DNA of 60,555 bases from contig CALHLF010000027.1 of the NCBI GenBank assembly GCA_938034905.1, forward strand, positions 1 to 60,555, given 5' to 3'. Positions 34,538-43,354 of this stretch are shown here, one piece after another (positions within the stretch are counted from its first letter, which is position 1; every line of letters starts with the position of its first letter). Position numbers and translations under genes: made by a program. The DNA comes from an uncultured bacterium. GTDB taxonomy: Bacteria > Dictyoglomota > Dictyoglomia > Dictyoglomales > Dictyoglomaceae. The notes under the pieces are model-generated. The model saw only the letters and a list, made by a program, of their open reading frames with translations, did not search any database and was not told the origin of the DNA.

Positions 34538-35527
34538 ATGGATATTAAAGATTTATTTTCCTCAGAAGAACAGATAATAGGAATAGATTTTAATAACCCT
34601 ATAAGAGTAATTCATGCAGGAAGAAGAAAGAATAAGATTACTATAAAAAATATTTATGAAGAGAATTTTTCTGATGATATATTTCAAGGGGGACAAATTT
34701 CTAAACCAGAAGTTATAAAAGAGACATTAAGAAAGATTTTGAAGGCTTTTAAAATCAAAAAAGGAAAAGCTCTTTTTTCAATCCCTGCTCAAAATACAGT
34801 GGTAAGATTTATAAACTTTACCTATATGCCTGAAGAGGAGATTAGAGAAGCTTTAAGATGGGAGTTGGAAAGATATATCCCCTTTCCAGTGGAAGATGTG
34901 TATTTTGATTATCAAATATTAGGTATAACAGAAAGGGAAAATGCAAAGGAATATCAGTTGTTATTAGTTGCTTCTCCTTCGGAGATTCTAAATTCTTATT
35001 TAGAAATTATAAAAGATTTAAATTTAGAACCAGAACTTATAGATATAAGCTCCTTTTGTGCTATAAGAACTGCAATTAAAGAGAGAAAGGATATTCCTGA
35101 TGAATCAACTTTATTTATCTATGCTCGAAACAGATTTGTTGATTTAGTAATTTCGAAAAATAAAAAGCCCTTCTTTTTTAGAACTCTGATTACCAAGCAT
35201 TGGTTTGAAGATAAAGAATTGGATGATCTAAGTAGGTCATATGCTTTAGAAGAGTATTTAAAAGAGATTTCTCAAAATATTAACCTCTTCTATATGCAAT
35301 ATCCTGAGGAACGTATTGAAAGATTAATTCTCTTAGGGGATAATGTATTAAATCAAGATTTTATAGAAATGTTAGAATCAATGATGGGATTAACAATAGA
35401 AGTGTTTCCTATGTCCTTGAATGAGATGAATATGCAAATTAAAAGCAAAGATGTATTATCTACTTTTCAAAAGGATCTTCCAAAGTGGTGTGTTCCATTG
35501 GGACTTCTTCTGTGGGGAAGAGTGTAA
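34538..35527 (+). CDS. pilM: Type IV pilus assembly protein PilM
   Basis: Cytoplasmic actin-like protein that binds the PilN tail in the pilus alignment complex. The 329-residue protein has IIGIDFNNPIRVIHA at the start, SIPAQNTVVRFINFTYMPEEE and LRWELERYIPFPVEDVYFDY, the most conserved PilM segment. It starts the classic pilM-N-O-P-Q order. AGGGAG lies just before the ATG. Confidence 0.92.
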   Translation: MDIKDLFSSEEQIIGIDFNNPIRVIHAGRRKNKITIKNIYEENFSDDIFQGGQISKPEVIKETLRKILKAFKIKKGKALFSIPAQNTVVRFINFTYMPEEEIREALRWELERYIPFPVEDVYFDYQILGITERENAKEYQLLLVASPSEILNSYLEIIKDLNLEPELIDISSFCAIRTAIKERKDIPDESTLFIYARNRFVDLVISKNKKPFFFRTLITKHWFEDKELDDLSRSYALEEYLKEISQNINLFYMQYPEERIERLILLGDNVLNQDFIEMLESMMGLTIEVFPMSLNEMNMQIKSKDVLSTFQKDLPKWCVPLGLLLWGRV

Positions 35528-35530
35528 ATT

Positions 35531-36082
35531 ATGTTTAGAATAAATTTATTACCTAAGGTAGCGAAAAAGAAGGAAGTAATAAGAATTCCCTTTTTGGGTA
35601 TATTATTCTTTATTGTTTTATTTATCCTCCTTTTAGGGGGATTAACCCTTTATAGAAACCTATTAATAGAAGTTAGAAGTTTGAGAAATGAGAATATCTC
35701 TTTAGAGCAACAGATAACTTCTATGAAGGATAGATTGAGAGAACTTCAAAAGATAGATGAATTAAAGAAGCAATACAGTGAGAAATTGAAACTTTTGGAT
35801 GAAATTTCCCAAAGGGAAATTTCCTGGTTATCCTTGTTTGAAAATTTGAATAAAAACACTCCAAGAAACTTATGGTTTAAAAATTTTTCCATGGAAGATT
35901 TGAATTTAAGCATAGAGGGTTTTGCATTATCTTATAATGATATAGCAGTTTTTCTTGCTCAAATGGAAAATTTAGGTATGTGGGAGAATATAAAATTAGT
36001 CTTTGCTTCGAGAGTAGGGAATCCACCCTATGAATCTATCAATTTTCAGTTGTCTGCTCAGTATAAGAGGGTAATAGAATGA
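35531..36082 (+). CDS. pilN: Type IV pilus assembly protein PilN
   Basis: PilN spans the inner membrane and links PilM to PilO. The 183-residue protein starts MFRINLLPKVAKKKE, the conserved PilM-binding INLLP motif, followed by one hydrophobic helix (about residues 22-44), a coiled coil and a ferredoxin-like domain. It starts 3 bp after pilM and overlaps pilO by 4 bp. Confidence 0.92.
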   Translation: MFRINLLPKVAKKKEVIRIPFLGILFFIVLFILLLGGLTLYRNLLIEVRSLRNENISLEQQITSMKDRLRELQKIDELKKQYSEKLKLLDEISQREISWLSLFENLNKNTPRNLWFKNFSMEDLNLSIEGFALSYNDIAVFLAQMENLGMWENIKLVFASRVGNPPYESINFQLSAQYKRVIE

Positions 36083-36624
36083 AGATAAATATTTGGATCA
36101 TCCTTTCGATATTTTTATTATTAATAATAGTTGGTTTTTATTTTCTCATATACCGCCCCCTTGATCAGGAGAAAACACTCCTTTTAGAAAATATTGAAAC
36201 TAATAGGCAGACTCTATTGAGGTATCAAGCAAGTTATAAGAAATTATTGGAAGAATGGGATAAGTTTAGAGAAGCTCTCCAGAGATATTCAGAATTACAA
36301 GAGAAACTTCCTCTAAGGGAGGATCTACCAAAGCTTCTAATTTATGTAGAAAAGATATCTCGAGATTCAAAATTAAAGATAAACTCTTTTAAGCCCCTTC
36401 CGTCTACAACACCCAAATCTGATGATAAAACTCCTCCCCCTTATGAAGAGTATAATTATAGTATAGATATGGAAGGAAGTTATGGTGGTTTTTTACTCTT
36501 TCTTTCTAAGATTAAAACAGCACCTCGATTAATATTAATTAAAAATTTAAAGATAAATCCTGTTAATGTTGAGGCTTCTTCATTGAAATATAATTTTATT
36601 TTATCTACATTTATAACTCGTTGA
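36079..36624 (+). CDS. pilO: Type IV pilus assembly protein PilO
   Basis: PilO pairs with PilN in the periplasm. The 181-residue protein has an N-terminal membrane helix (residues 4-24), a coiled coil with LEEWDKFREALQRYSELQEKLP, and a C-terminal alpha/beta domain containing the pattern YGGFLLFLSKIKTAPRLILI. Order and size support the call, since sequence conservation is low. Confidence 0.88.
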   Translation: MKINIWIILSIFLLLIIVGFYFLIYRPLDQEKTLLLENIETNRQTLLRYQASYKKLLEEWDKFREALQRYSELQEKLPLREDLPKLLIYVEKISRDSKLKINSFKPLPSTTPKSDDKTPPPYEEYNYSIDMEGSYGGFLLFLSKIKTAPRLILIKNLKINPVNVEASSLKYNFILSTFITR

Positions 36625-36632
36625 GGGAGAAG

Positions 36633-37217
36633 ATGATGAATTTGAGTTCTTTATTTAAAGAACCAAAATTTAGATTAGTAATGTTAATAATTGGAAGTTT
36701 GTTATTAATAGGAGGAGTGGGCTATTATTACTATGCTAATTTTTTAGTTTTTCCGCCTGAACCTGAGGTAAAGCCTAAGATTACTTCTACTATTCCTGTT
36801 ACTAACACTTTAACCCAAATTTTAAGTACTTTGACTTATAAAGAGGTAGTTTATACATATATAAATATCAGTTTGGGAAGAAGTAACCCATTTGCTCCTG
36901 TGATTACTCTTCCTAAGGAGGGAACAGCTGTTTCTACTACAAAACAAGTTGTAGAAATTACCCAAAAAGAGGAAAAAGTGTCTACACCCATTAAAATAAT
37001 TTCACAAGTTAAGACCTTTGCAAAGGATTTTAGATTAACGGGAATAATTAAAGTTGGGAATATGTATTACGCTATTCTTGAAGAAGGAGATAGAGGATAC
37101 TTTGTTAAAACGGGACAATTTTTGAAAAATGATATATTTGTTTCAAAAATAGATGATAAAAGTTTAACTTTAAAGAAGGGAAATGAGGTTGCCATATTAA
37201 AATTAGGAGGTGAATGA
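36633..37217 (+). CDS. pilP: Type IV pilus assembly protein PilP-like
   Basis: A protein of about 194 residues with one membrane helix near the N-terminus, a Thr/Pro-rich linker, the motif RSNPFAP typical of PilP/GspC linkers, and a C-terminal beta domain (FRLTGIIKVGNMYYAILEEGDRGYFVKTGQ) like the HR domain that binds the secretin. The open frame extends to TTG 36621; I choose ATG 36633 behind GAGGGAGAAG. Its end supplies the SD of the secretin gene. Confidence 0.8.
   Translation: MMNLSSLFKEPKFRLVMLIIGSLLLIGGVGYYYYANFLVFPPEPEVKPKITSTIPVTNTLTQILSTLTYKEVVYTYINISLGRSNPFAPVITLPKEGTAVSTTKQVVEITQKEEKVSTPIKIISQVKTFAKDFRLTGIIKVGNMYYAILEEGDRGYFVKTGQFLKNDIFVSKIDDKSLTLKKGNEVAILKLGGE
37205..37210 (+). 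promoter_or_regulatory. SD sequence that sets the secretin start
   Basis: AGGAGG lies 8 bases before TTG 37219. The first in-frame candidate, GTG 37210, overlaps this box and is therefore unlikely. Confidence 0.75.
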
Positions 37218-37218
37218 T

Positions 37219-40200
37219 TTGAAATTTATTAAAAGTTTTATATTTTTATTGCTTGTTCTAATAGTAATAAATTTTGCATCGATAACTTCCTTGGTAAGTA
37301 TTCAAATTAAGGAACCAAGTCCGGGATCTATGGATATTATATTGTTTTTCTCTTCACCTACAATTCCTAAATATAATGTGTCTCAAAAAGGATCTCAACT
37401 ATTTTTAGTATTAGAAAAAGTTGAAAACAAGATTAAAGGAAAGTCCTTAGATATAAATAAAGGGTTTTTAAGTAAGATTGACTTTCAGGAGGATGCTAAA
37501 AAAGAAACTCTTACTTTAATTTTTAACTTTATTGGTACAATTCCTAAATATAATATATCTACAAAATTGGGAAATATAACATTGTCTATTAATCCACAGA
37601 TTATAACTGAAGCTGAAGTGAAAACTCCTATTCCCACTAAAAGGGAAGAATATAAATTATTAGGGATTACAATAGATAAAAACCTTAAACCCCCTTTAAT
37701 TATAATAAATACGGAAAACAAATTAATACCTCCCTATAAAACTTTGTTATTAAAAAATCCTTTAAGATTTGTTGTAGATTTAGAAAATACCTTAGATAAA
37801 ACTTCTATAAAGAATTACAATATAAATATCAGTCCCTTTTTAGTCTTAAGAATTTCTCAATTTTCAAAGGAACCATTAATAACTCGATTAGTCTTTGATT
37901 TAAAAGTTTCTTATCCAAAAGTAAATATTAAAGAGACAGATCAAGGGTTAGTTGTGGGAACGGAGGAAATTCTTGCTAAACTTCCTGGAAGAACAGTAAA
38001 AATTGAGGTAAAACCCAAAGAGATAGTTTTAGAGGAAAAACCTAAAGAAGTCACAATACCATCTCTTCCTACAATTTCTGAGACCTCTAAAACTCCCTCC
38101 CCCGAAACTCAAGTAATTACTCAACCTAAAACTACAACAGATAAATTTTTACAAAAAGTTTCTTTAACCTTTGATAGGGCAGAAATAAGAGATGTATTAA
38201 AGGCAATGGGACAACTTATAGGGATAAATATTATAACTGATGTTAGTGTGCAAGGAAGAATAAGTGTTTACCTAAAAGATGTGACCTTTAAAGATGCTTT
38301 CTATTCTCTACTTGCTGCAAGTGATCTTGGATATATTCAGCAGGGAGAAGTTCTAATAGTAAGTACCTTAGACAAGATGCAAAAATTAGAGAGCAGAGAT
38401 ATAACAACTAAAATATTTCCTTTAAAATATTTTGATTCAAAGAAAGCTAAAGATCTTATAAGTAATATAAATAAAAATCTTATTGTGGCTACCGAAGAAG
38501 ATAGAAATTGGTTAATTATCTCTGGACCCTCTTCTGATCTTGTTAAGATTGAAAATTTTGTAAAATCCTTAGATATTCCCGCCGAAAAGATTATTACCGA
38601 ATTGCCTGTTCCTCCTGAAAAAATTCTTATAGAAAAAGTCGACGGTAATATTTATATATCTACAAGTTTGCAGGGAGAGGATATTAAAACCATTTTACAG
38701 GAAATTGCAAAAAAGACAGGTAAAAGTATATTTATTGAAGGTGATATAAGTAGTAACGTATTTGTTACTCTTAATAGGATTTCAGTAGATCGCGCTTTAG
38801 ATTTGATAATTAGAGGGAGTGGCTTATCTTATGAGATTAAAGAGGGAGGAGAATTATTAGTTAAGAAAAAACTACAAGAAAAAGTAGAAACACCACCTTT
38901 AGCTTTAACAGAATTTTTGAAAATAGATAAGATTGGTGAGAAAGTATATGTTACTGCAGAGCTTGGGAAAGTTGACATAAGAGAAATCTTAAAGGAGTTA
39001 GGGAAGAAGGCAAATATAAATTTTGTTATAGATCCTAAGGTTTCAGGAGAGGTTGAATTTTACATAAATAAAGTACCTGTCGAAGAATTTCTTCCCCTTT
39101 TAGGTAGAATAGTAGGATTTAGTATTGAGAAAGTAGGAGAAATAAACTATGTTAAATCTTTTGAGGAGAAGGTAGTATTACCAGTAGAGGTAGCAAAGAC
39201 GAAGATATATGCATTAAGGTATATAGGGATAGGGGATATACAGAGGGTAGGAGGAGCCCTAATAAAGAACCTAAGCTTATCCTATGATGAGAGGACAGGT
39301 TTACTAATAGCCCAAGGGAAAGAAGAAGATCTAAAGGTATTAGAGGAATTAATATCAAGGATAGATATACCGAAGAAGGAGGAAGTAGTACAAGTAGAGA
39401 GGGAGCTAATAAAGGTAGAGAAGGAAGGGGATAAATATCTAATAAGTGGAGAGATAAAGAGGGTAGACATAAAAGAAGTGATAAGGGAGATAGGGAAGAA
39501 GACAGGTATAAACTTTGTAATAGATCCGAAGGTAGGAGGGGAATTAGAGCTATACTTAAACAGGGTAGAGTTAAGCGAAGTACTAAAGATACTAAGCAGT
39601 ATAGGTAATGTAAGCATAGAGGAGAGGGAAAAGATAACATATGTAAAGCCGAAGGAGGAGAAGGTAGTATTACCAGTAGAGGTAGCAAAGACGAAGATAT
39701 ATGCATTAAGGTACATAGGGATAGGGGATATACAGAGGGTAGGAGGAGCCCTAATAAAGAACCTAAGCTTATCCTATGATGAGAGGACAGGTTTACTAAT
39801 AGCCCAAGGGAAAGAAGAAGATCTAAAAGTATTAGAGGAATTAATAGGTAAAATAGATATTCCAAGAAAAGAAGAAGTAACTGTTATCTCTGAAAGTATT
39901 CGACTGTTTGTCTTAAAATATGTTACTGTTGAAGATATAAAAAGAGTATGGAGTGATTTGTCAGAAAGATTAAAATTAAGTTATGATGAAAATACTAAGC
40001 TTCTTTTAGCACGGGGTAGCGATTCAGATTTAAGAAGTCTTGAAGAATTAATATCAAAGATAGATAGAGAGGATGTTATAAAAATAAAGGCTGGAGAAGT
40101 TGTGGAAGTTAGTAAACCTTTGTTAAAAGCTGATAAAGAAAATGGGAAAATATTGATATCAGGAGATCTAAGAAAAGCAGATATTAGAGAGGTGATAAGA

Positions 40201-41247
40201 GAATTAGCAAGAATTGGAGATATAAGTTTCATAATAGATGCTAAGGTTAATGGAACAATAGACTTATACTTAAGCAAAGTTGAGTGGGAGAGAGCTTTAG
40301 AGTTGATAAGTAAGGCAGGAAGAATAAATATTGAAAGAGTAAATAATCAAGCATATTATATTGTTTCTCCAATAGAAGATAAGGTCGTGACTATTCTAGA
40401 AATGAAACCCCAGATAAAAACAGAGAAGAAGGAGCTTAATTATATTACCTTTGATGTTTTAAAACCTTTGGTTTCTGAGAAAGCAAAGGATGTTTCATTT
40501 AGATATGATTCGAGGACAAGTATATTATTTATGGAAGGTCCTTCGGATCAAATAGATGAAGTATTAAGAATTATAAAGGAAATAGATAAACCTACCCCTC
40601 AGGTTCGTGTAGATGTAAACGTTCTTGAAGTTACAAGAGGAAAAACAAAAGAGTTAGGAATTGATTGGAGTACTGGTGCTATTGGTTTGGGAGTTAAAAT
40701 TTCAGCTCCTGCTGACTGGTCCAGCTTAAGAGTAAGTATGATATCTACCGAAGTTTCTATTCCTGCAATTTTAAAGGCTTTAGAAACACAACAAGATGCA
40801 AAAATTTTAGCTCAACCCAGCATGACCACTTTAAGTGATAAACAGACAAAAATAATGATTGGAGACAGAGTTCCCTTAGTAACAACAAAACCCGATGGAA
40901 CAAGAGAGGTTACTTATATAGATGCTGGAATAATATTAGAAGTTACACCAAAGGTAAATCCAGATAGAACTATTACTGCTGTAATTAGACCTCAGGTGAG
41001 CACTTTATCTGGATTTGTTCAAGGAGTACCTCAAATAAGTACTAGAGAAGCCCAAACAACGGTAACTTTATTGGATGGACAGACATTAGCAATTGGTGGA
41101 CTTATCCGTACTGAAGATATACAAAGTGTTAATAAAGTACCTATATTAGGGGATATTCCTATTATTGGAGAATTATTTAAATCTAAGAGAATAGAGCAAA
41201 CTGATAAGGAGTTAGTAATACTTATTACCTTAAAAATTTTAGAGTAA
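37219..41247 (+). CDS. pilQ: Giant type IV pilus secretin (PilQ-like)
   Basis: Outer-membrane channel of the pilus machine. The 1342-residue protein, about twice the common PilQ length, has a signal peptide, two AMIN-like domains (about 30-130 and 150-255), then at least five STN-like modules (starting near 313, 475, 575, 740 and 977) interleaved with secretin N modules, and a secretin core from about 1125 with IDWSTGAIGLG, VPLVTT, LDGQTLAIGGL and VPILGDIPIIGELF. Residues 649-712 and 813-876 come from near-identical DNA. It is the last gene of the pilus block. Confidence 0.93.
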   Translation: MKFIKSFIFLLLVLIVINFASITSLVSIQIKEPSPGSMDIILFFSSPTIPKYNVSQKGSQLFLVLEKVENKIKGKSLDINKGFLSKIDFQEDAKKETLTLIFNFIGTIPKYNISTKLGNITLSINPQIITEAEVKTPIPTKREEYKLLGITIDKNLKPPLIIINTENKLIPPYKTLLLKNPLRFVVDLENTLDKTSIKNYNINISPFLVLRISQFSKEPLITRLVFDLKVSYPKVNIKETDQGLVVGTEEILAKLPGRTVKIEVKPKEIVLEEKPKEVTIPSLPTISETSKTPSPETQVITQPKTTTDKFLQKVSLTFDRAEIRDVLKAMGQLIGINIITDVSVQGRISVYLKDVTFKDAFYSLLAASDLGYIQQGEVLIVSTLDKMQKLESRDITTKIFPLKYFDSKKAKDLISNINKNLIVATEEDRNWLIISGPSSDLVKIENFVKSLDIPAEKIITELPVPPEKILIEKVDGNIYISTSLQGEDIKTILQEIAKKTGKSIFIEGDISSNVFVTLNRISVDRALDLIIRGSGLSYEIKEGGELLVKKKLQEKVETPPLALTEFLKIDKIGEKVYVTAELGKVDIREILKELGKKANINFVIDPKVSGEVEFYINKVPVEEFLPLLGRIVGFSIEKVGEINYVKSFEEKVVLPVEVAKTKIYALRYIGIGDIQRVGGALIKNLSLSYDERTGLLIAQGKEEDLKVLEELISRIDIPKKEEVVQVERELIKVEKEGDKYLISGEIKRVDIKEVIREIGKKTGINFVIDPKVGGELELYLNRVELSEVLKILSSIGNVSIEEREKITYVKPKEEKVVLPVEVAKTKIYALRYIGIGDIQRVGGALIKNLSLSYDERTGLLIAQGKEEDLKVLEELIGKIDIPRKEEVTVISESIRLFVLKYVTVEDIKRVWSDLSERLKLSYDENTKLLLARGSDSDLRSLEELISKIDREDVIKIKAGEVVEVSKPLLKADKENGKILISGDLRKADIREVIRELARIGDISFIIDAKVNGTIDLYLSKVEWERALELISKAGRINIERVNNQAYYIVSPIEDKVVTILEMKPQIKTEKKELNYITFDVLKPLVSEKAKDVSFRYDSRTSILFMEGPSDQIDEVLRIIKEIDKPTPQVRVDVNVLEVTRGKTKELGIDWSTGAIGLGVKISAPADWSSLRVSMISTEVSIPAILKALETQQDAKILAQPSMTTLSDKQTKIMIGDRVPLVTTKPDGTREVTYIDAGIILEVTPKVNPDRTITAVIRPQVSTLSGFVQGVPQISTREAQTTVTLLDGQTLAIGGLIRTEDIQSVNKVPILGDIPIIGELFKSKRIEQTDKELVILITLKILE
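39163..39354 (+). repeat. Direct repeat in pilQ, copy 1
   Basis: 192 bp, encoding EEKVVLPVEVAKTKIYALRY and the following secretin N module. Aligned by eye to copy 2 at 39655-39846 with only two differences (T/C and G/A, both silent). Period is 492 bp, a multiple of 3. Confidence 0.95.
39655..39846 (+). repeat. Direct repeat in pilQ, copy 2
   Basis: Second 192-bp copy, same reading frame, separated from copy 1 by 300 bp that encode an STN-like module. Recombination between copies would remove or add exactly 164 codons. Confidence 0.95.
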
Positions 41248-41259
41248 AGGAATTGAACA

Positions 41260-42327
41260 ATGAATTTAGATAAAATTCAGGAAAGATTAAAAAAAGAAGA
41301 GTTTGATGCCATATTGATAACAAATTTAAAGAATATTCGTTACCTTACTAATTTTTCTGGTTCTACCGCAGTTCTTTTGATAAAGCCAGAAAAATCTTAT
41401 ATTCTTGTAGACTCAAGATATTTGGAACAGGCAAAGAATGAAGTAATTGATGCAGAGCCTATATTGGTTAATAGTGGGAAAACCTCTCTTGATTATATTA
41501 AAGAAAAGAAAGAAAAAGAAAAATGGAAAAAATTAGGTTTCGAGGGAAATTATATTTCATATAACGATTGGCTTAAATGGAAAAATGTTTTTAGTGATTG
41601 TGAGTTTGTTTCGCTAAATGGATGGGTAGAAAATTTAAGAGTGATAAAAACTGAGGAAGAAATAAAAAATATTAGAAAAGCATTAGAAATTGCAGAAATG
41701 GCCTTCAAAAAGACATTAGAACTGATCAAACCAGGAGTAAAAGAGAAAGATATTGCTATAGAATTAGAATATCAAATGGTAAAATTAGGTGCTGAAAAAC
41801 CTGCTTTTGATACTATCGTTGCTTCTGGGTGGAGATCTGCTCTTCCCCATGGAAGAGCAAGTAGTAAGGAAATTTTACCTCAAGAATTTGTTGTTATTGA
41901 TTTTGGAGCTCTTTACAATGGATATCACTCCGATATAACGAGAACGCTTTTTTTAGGTAATCCCTCGGAAGAAGAGCTTTTAATTTATAATATAGTTTTA
42001 GAAGCTCAAAATAGGGCAGAGGAGCTTATAAAAGAAGGGATCAGTATTGAGCTTGTAGATAAATCTGCACGTGATATAATTCAAGAGAATGGTTTTGGGG
42101 AATATTTTGGACATGGATTAGGACATGGGGTAGGTTTGGACATTCATGAAGATCCAAGACTTACTCCTAAAGGGGAGGGTACACTGAAGGAAAATATGGT
42201 TATCACTGTTGAGCCTGGAATTTATATACCAAAGAAATTTGGTATCAGAATAGAAGATTTGGTTGTGGTAAAAAAAGAAAAAGGGGAAATATTGAACCAT
42301 TTCCCAAAGGAACTAATAATTCTATAA
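41260..42327 (+). CDS. Xaa-Pro peptidase, M24 family
   Basis: Metallopeptidase that removes residues before proline. The 355-residue protein has a creatinase-like N-terminal domain and a pita-bread catalytic domain with metal ligands in DFGALYNGYHSDITRT, GHGLGHGVGLDIHEDP, VEPGIYIP and GIRIEDLVVV. It lies 15 bp before efp, the same pairing as in many Firmicutes, and is probably co-transcribed. Confidence 0.93.
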   Translation: MNLDKIQERLKKEEFDAILITNLKNIRYLTNFSGSTAVLLIKPEKSYILVDSRYLEQAKNEVIDAEPILVNSGKTSLDYIKEKKEKEKWKKLGFEGNYISYNDWLKWKNVFSDCEFVSLNGWVENLRVIKTEEEIKNIRKALEIAEMAFKKTLELIKPGVKEKDIAIELEYQMVKLGAEKPAFDTIVASGWRSALPHGRASSKEILPQEFVVIDFGALYNGYHSDITRTLFLGNPSEEELLIYNIVLEAQNRAEELIKEGISIELVDKSARDIIQENGFGEYFGHGLGHGVGLDIHEDPRLTPKGEGTLKENMVITVEPGIYIPKKFGIRIEDLVVVKKEKGEILNHFPKELIIL

Positions 42328-42341
42328 AGGAGGTATAAAGG

Positions 42342-42899
42342 ATGATTTCAACAAACGATTTTTATCCAGGTCTTACTATTGAATTAGATGGTGAAATATA
42401 TATAGTATTGGAAACCCAGCATGTGCATATGGCACAAGGACAAGCTACAGTTCGAGTAAAACTTAAAAATATAAAAACGGGGAGTGTTTTGAGAAAGACT
42501 TTTAAATCAGAAGATTTTGTCCCTCAAGCATTTATTGATAAGAAAGAAGCAGAATATTTATATAATAAAGGTGATGAATATTATTTCATAGATCAAGAGA
42601 CCTATGAACAGTATATGCTAACTTCAGATCAGATAGGAGAATCTTTAAATTACTTAAAAGAAGGAGTTATAGTAAATATTCTATTCTATGAGAATGCTCC
42701 TATTGGGATAGAATTACCTACTACAGTGATTTTAGAAGTAGTAGAAACGGATCCTGGTTTAAGGGGAGATACTGTTTCTGGAGGTTCGAAACCTGCAAAA
42801 TTAGAAACAGGTTTAGTAATTCAAGTACCTTTATTTATTCAAATAGGAGATAAGGTTGTTGTTGATACTAGAAATGCGAAATATGTTGAAAGAGCATAA
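42342..42899 (+). CDS. efp: Elongation factor P, unusual tip loop
   Basis: EF-P relieves ribosome stalling at polyproline. The 185-residue protein has the family start MISTNDFYPGLTIELDGE, KTFKSEDF and the C-terminal signature TVSGGSKPAKLETGLVIQVPLFI. The domain I tip, usually KPGKG or similar with a modified Lys or Arg, reads HMAQG here, so Gln32 occupies the place of E. coli Lys34. AAGGAGG precedes the ATG. The accB-accC genes follow. Confidence 0.95.
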   Translation: MISTNDFYPGLTIELDGEIYIVLETQHVHMAQGQATVRVKLKNIKTGSVLRKTFKSEDFVPQAFIDKKEAEYLYNKGDEYYFIDQETYEQYMLTSDQIGESLNYLKEGVIVNILFYENAPIGIELPTTVILEVVETDPGLRGDTVSGGSKPAKLETGLVIQVPLFIQIGDKVVVDTRNAKYVERA

Positions 42900-42919
42900 A
42901 ATAAAAAGGAGAAATATTT

Positions 42920-43351
42920 ATGAGAGAATGGAGTCTTGAGGATATAAAGGAAATAATTTATCTTTTTACGCAAACTAATCTTGCGGAATTAGTATTAGAA
43001 GATGGCTCAATAAAATTAATTCTTAAAAGAGCTGATAATATGGGAGGAAATGTATTATCTGCTCCAACAATCTCAAGTATTGAAGAGAAAAAAATAGAAG
43101 AAATTGAAAATGGTAAGTATATCATTGCTCCTTTAGTTGGGGTATTCTACAGGGCTCCTGCTCCTGGTGCTCCTCCTTTTGTAAATGAAGGTGATTTAGT
43201 AGAGGTAGGGCAAACTTTATGTATAATAGAAGCTATGAAGTTAATGAATGAACTAAAATCTGATATTCGTGGCAGAATAAAAAAGATATTAGTGGAAAAT
43301 GGACAACCAGTAGAATATGGACAGAAATTATTTCTTATAGAACCTGAATAG
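42920..43351 (+). CDS. accB: Biotin carboxyl carrier protein of acetyl-CoA carboxylase
   Basis: Carries biotin between the carboxylase and carboxyltransferase of fatty acid synthesis. The 143-residue protein has an N-terminal helical part, a linker, the thumb region FYRAPAPGAPPFVNEGD, and the biotin site EAMKLMNEL with Lys near residue 110 (Met-Lys-Leu instead of the more common Met-Lys-Met). accC follows after 3 bp; accA and accD are not in the window. Confidence 0.95.
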   Translation: MREWSLEDIKEIIYLFTQTNLAELVLEDGSIKLILKRADNMGGNVLSAPTISSIEEKKIEEIENGKYIIAPLVGVFYRAPAPGAPPFVNEGDLVEVGQTLCIIEAMKLMNELKSDIRGRIKKILVENGQPVEYGQKLFLIEPE

Positions 43352-43354
43352 ACT

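Larger units (their letters stand above)
39163..39846 (+). other. T-poor codon-usage island inside pilQ
   Basis: From the first base of repeat copy 1 to the last of copy 2 the coding strand prefers AGG, CTA, ATA, GTA and AAG and avoids T. By hand count 39421-39480 has 10 T in 60, against 16 in 60 at 38941-39000. Lack of T opens a long antisense frame over the same interval. Flanking secretin modules use the ordinary codons of the window. Confidence 0.75.

Noticed and set aside
39282-39716. A second, 144-residue minus-strand frame in pilQ
   Set aside because: Another antisense shadow of the same island, with repeated Ser/Ile-rich segments mirroring the direct repeats.
39152-39865. A 237-residue minus-strand open frame inside pilQ
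   Set aside because: It is a Leu/Ser-rich low-complexity shadow caused by the T-poor codon island and has no start signals; pilQ is clearly the real gene.
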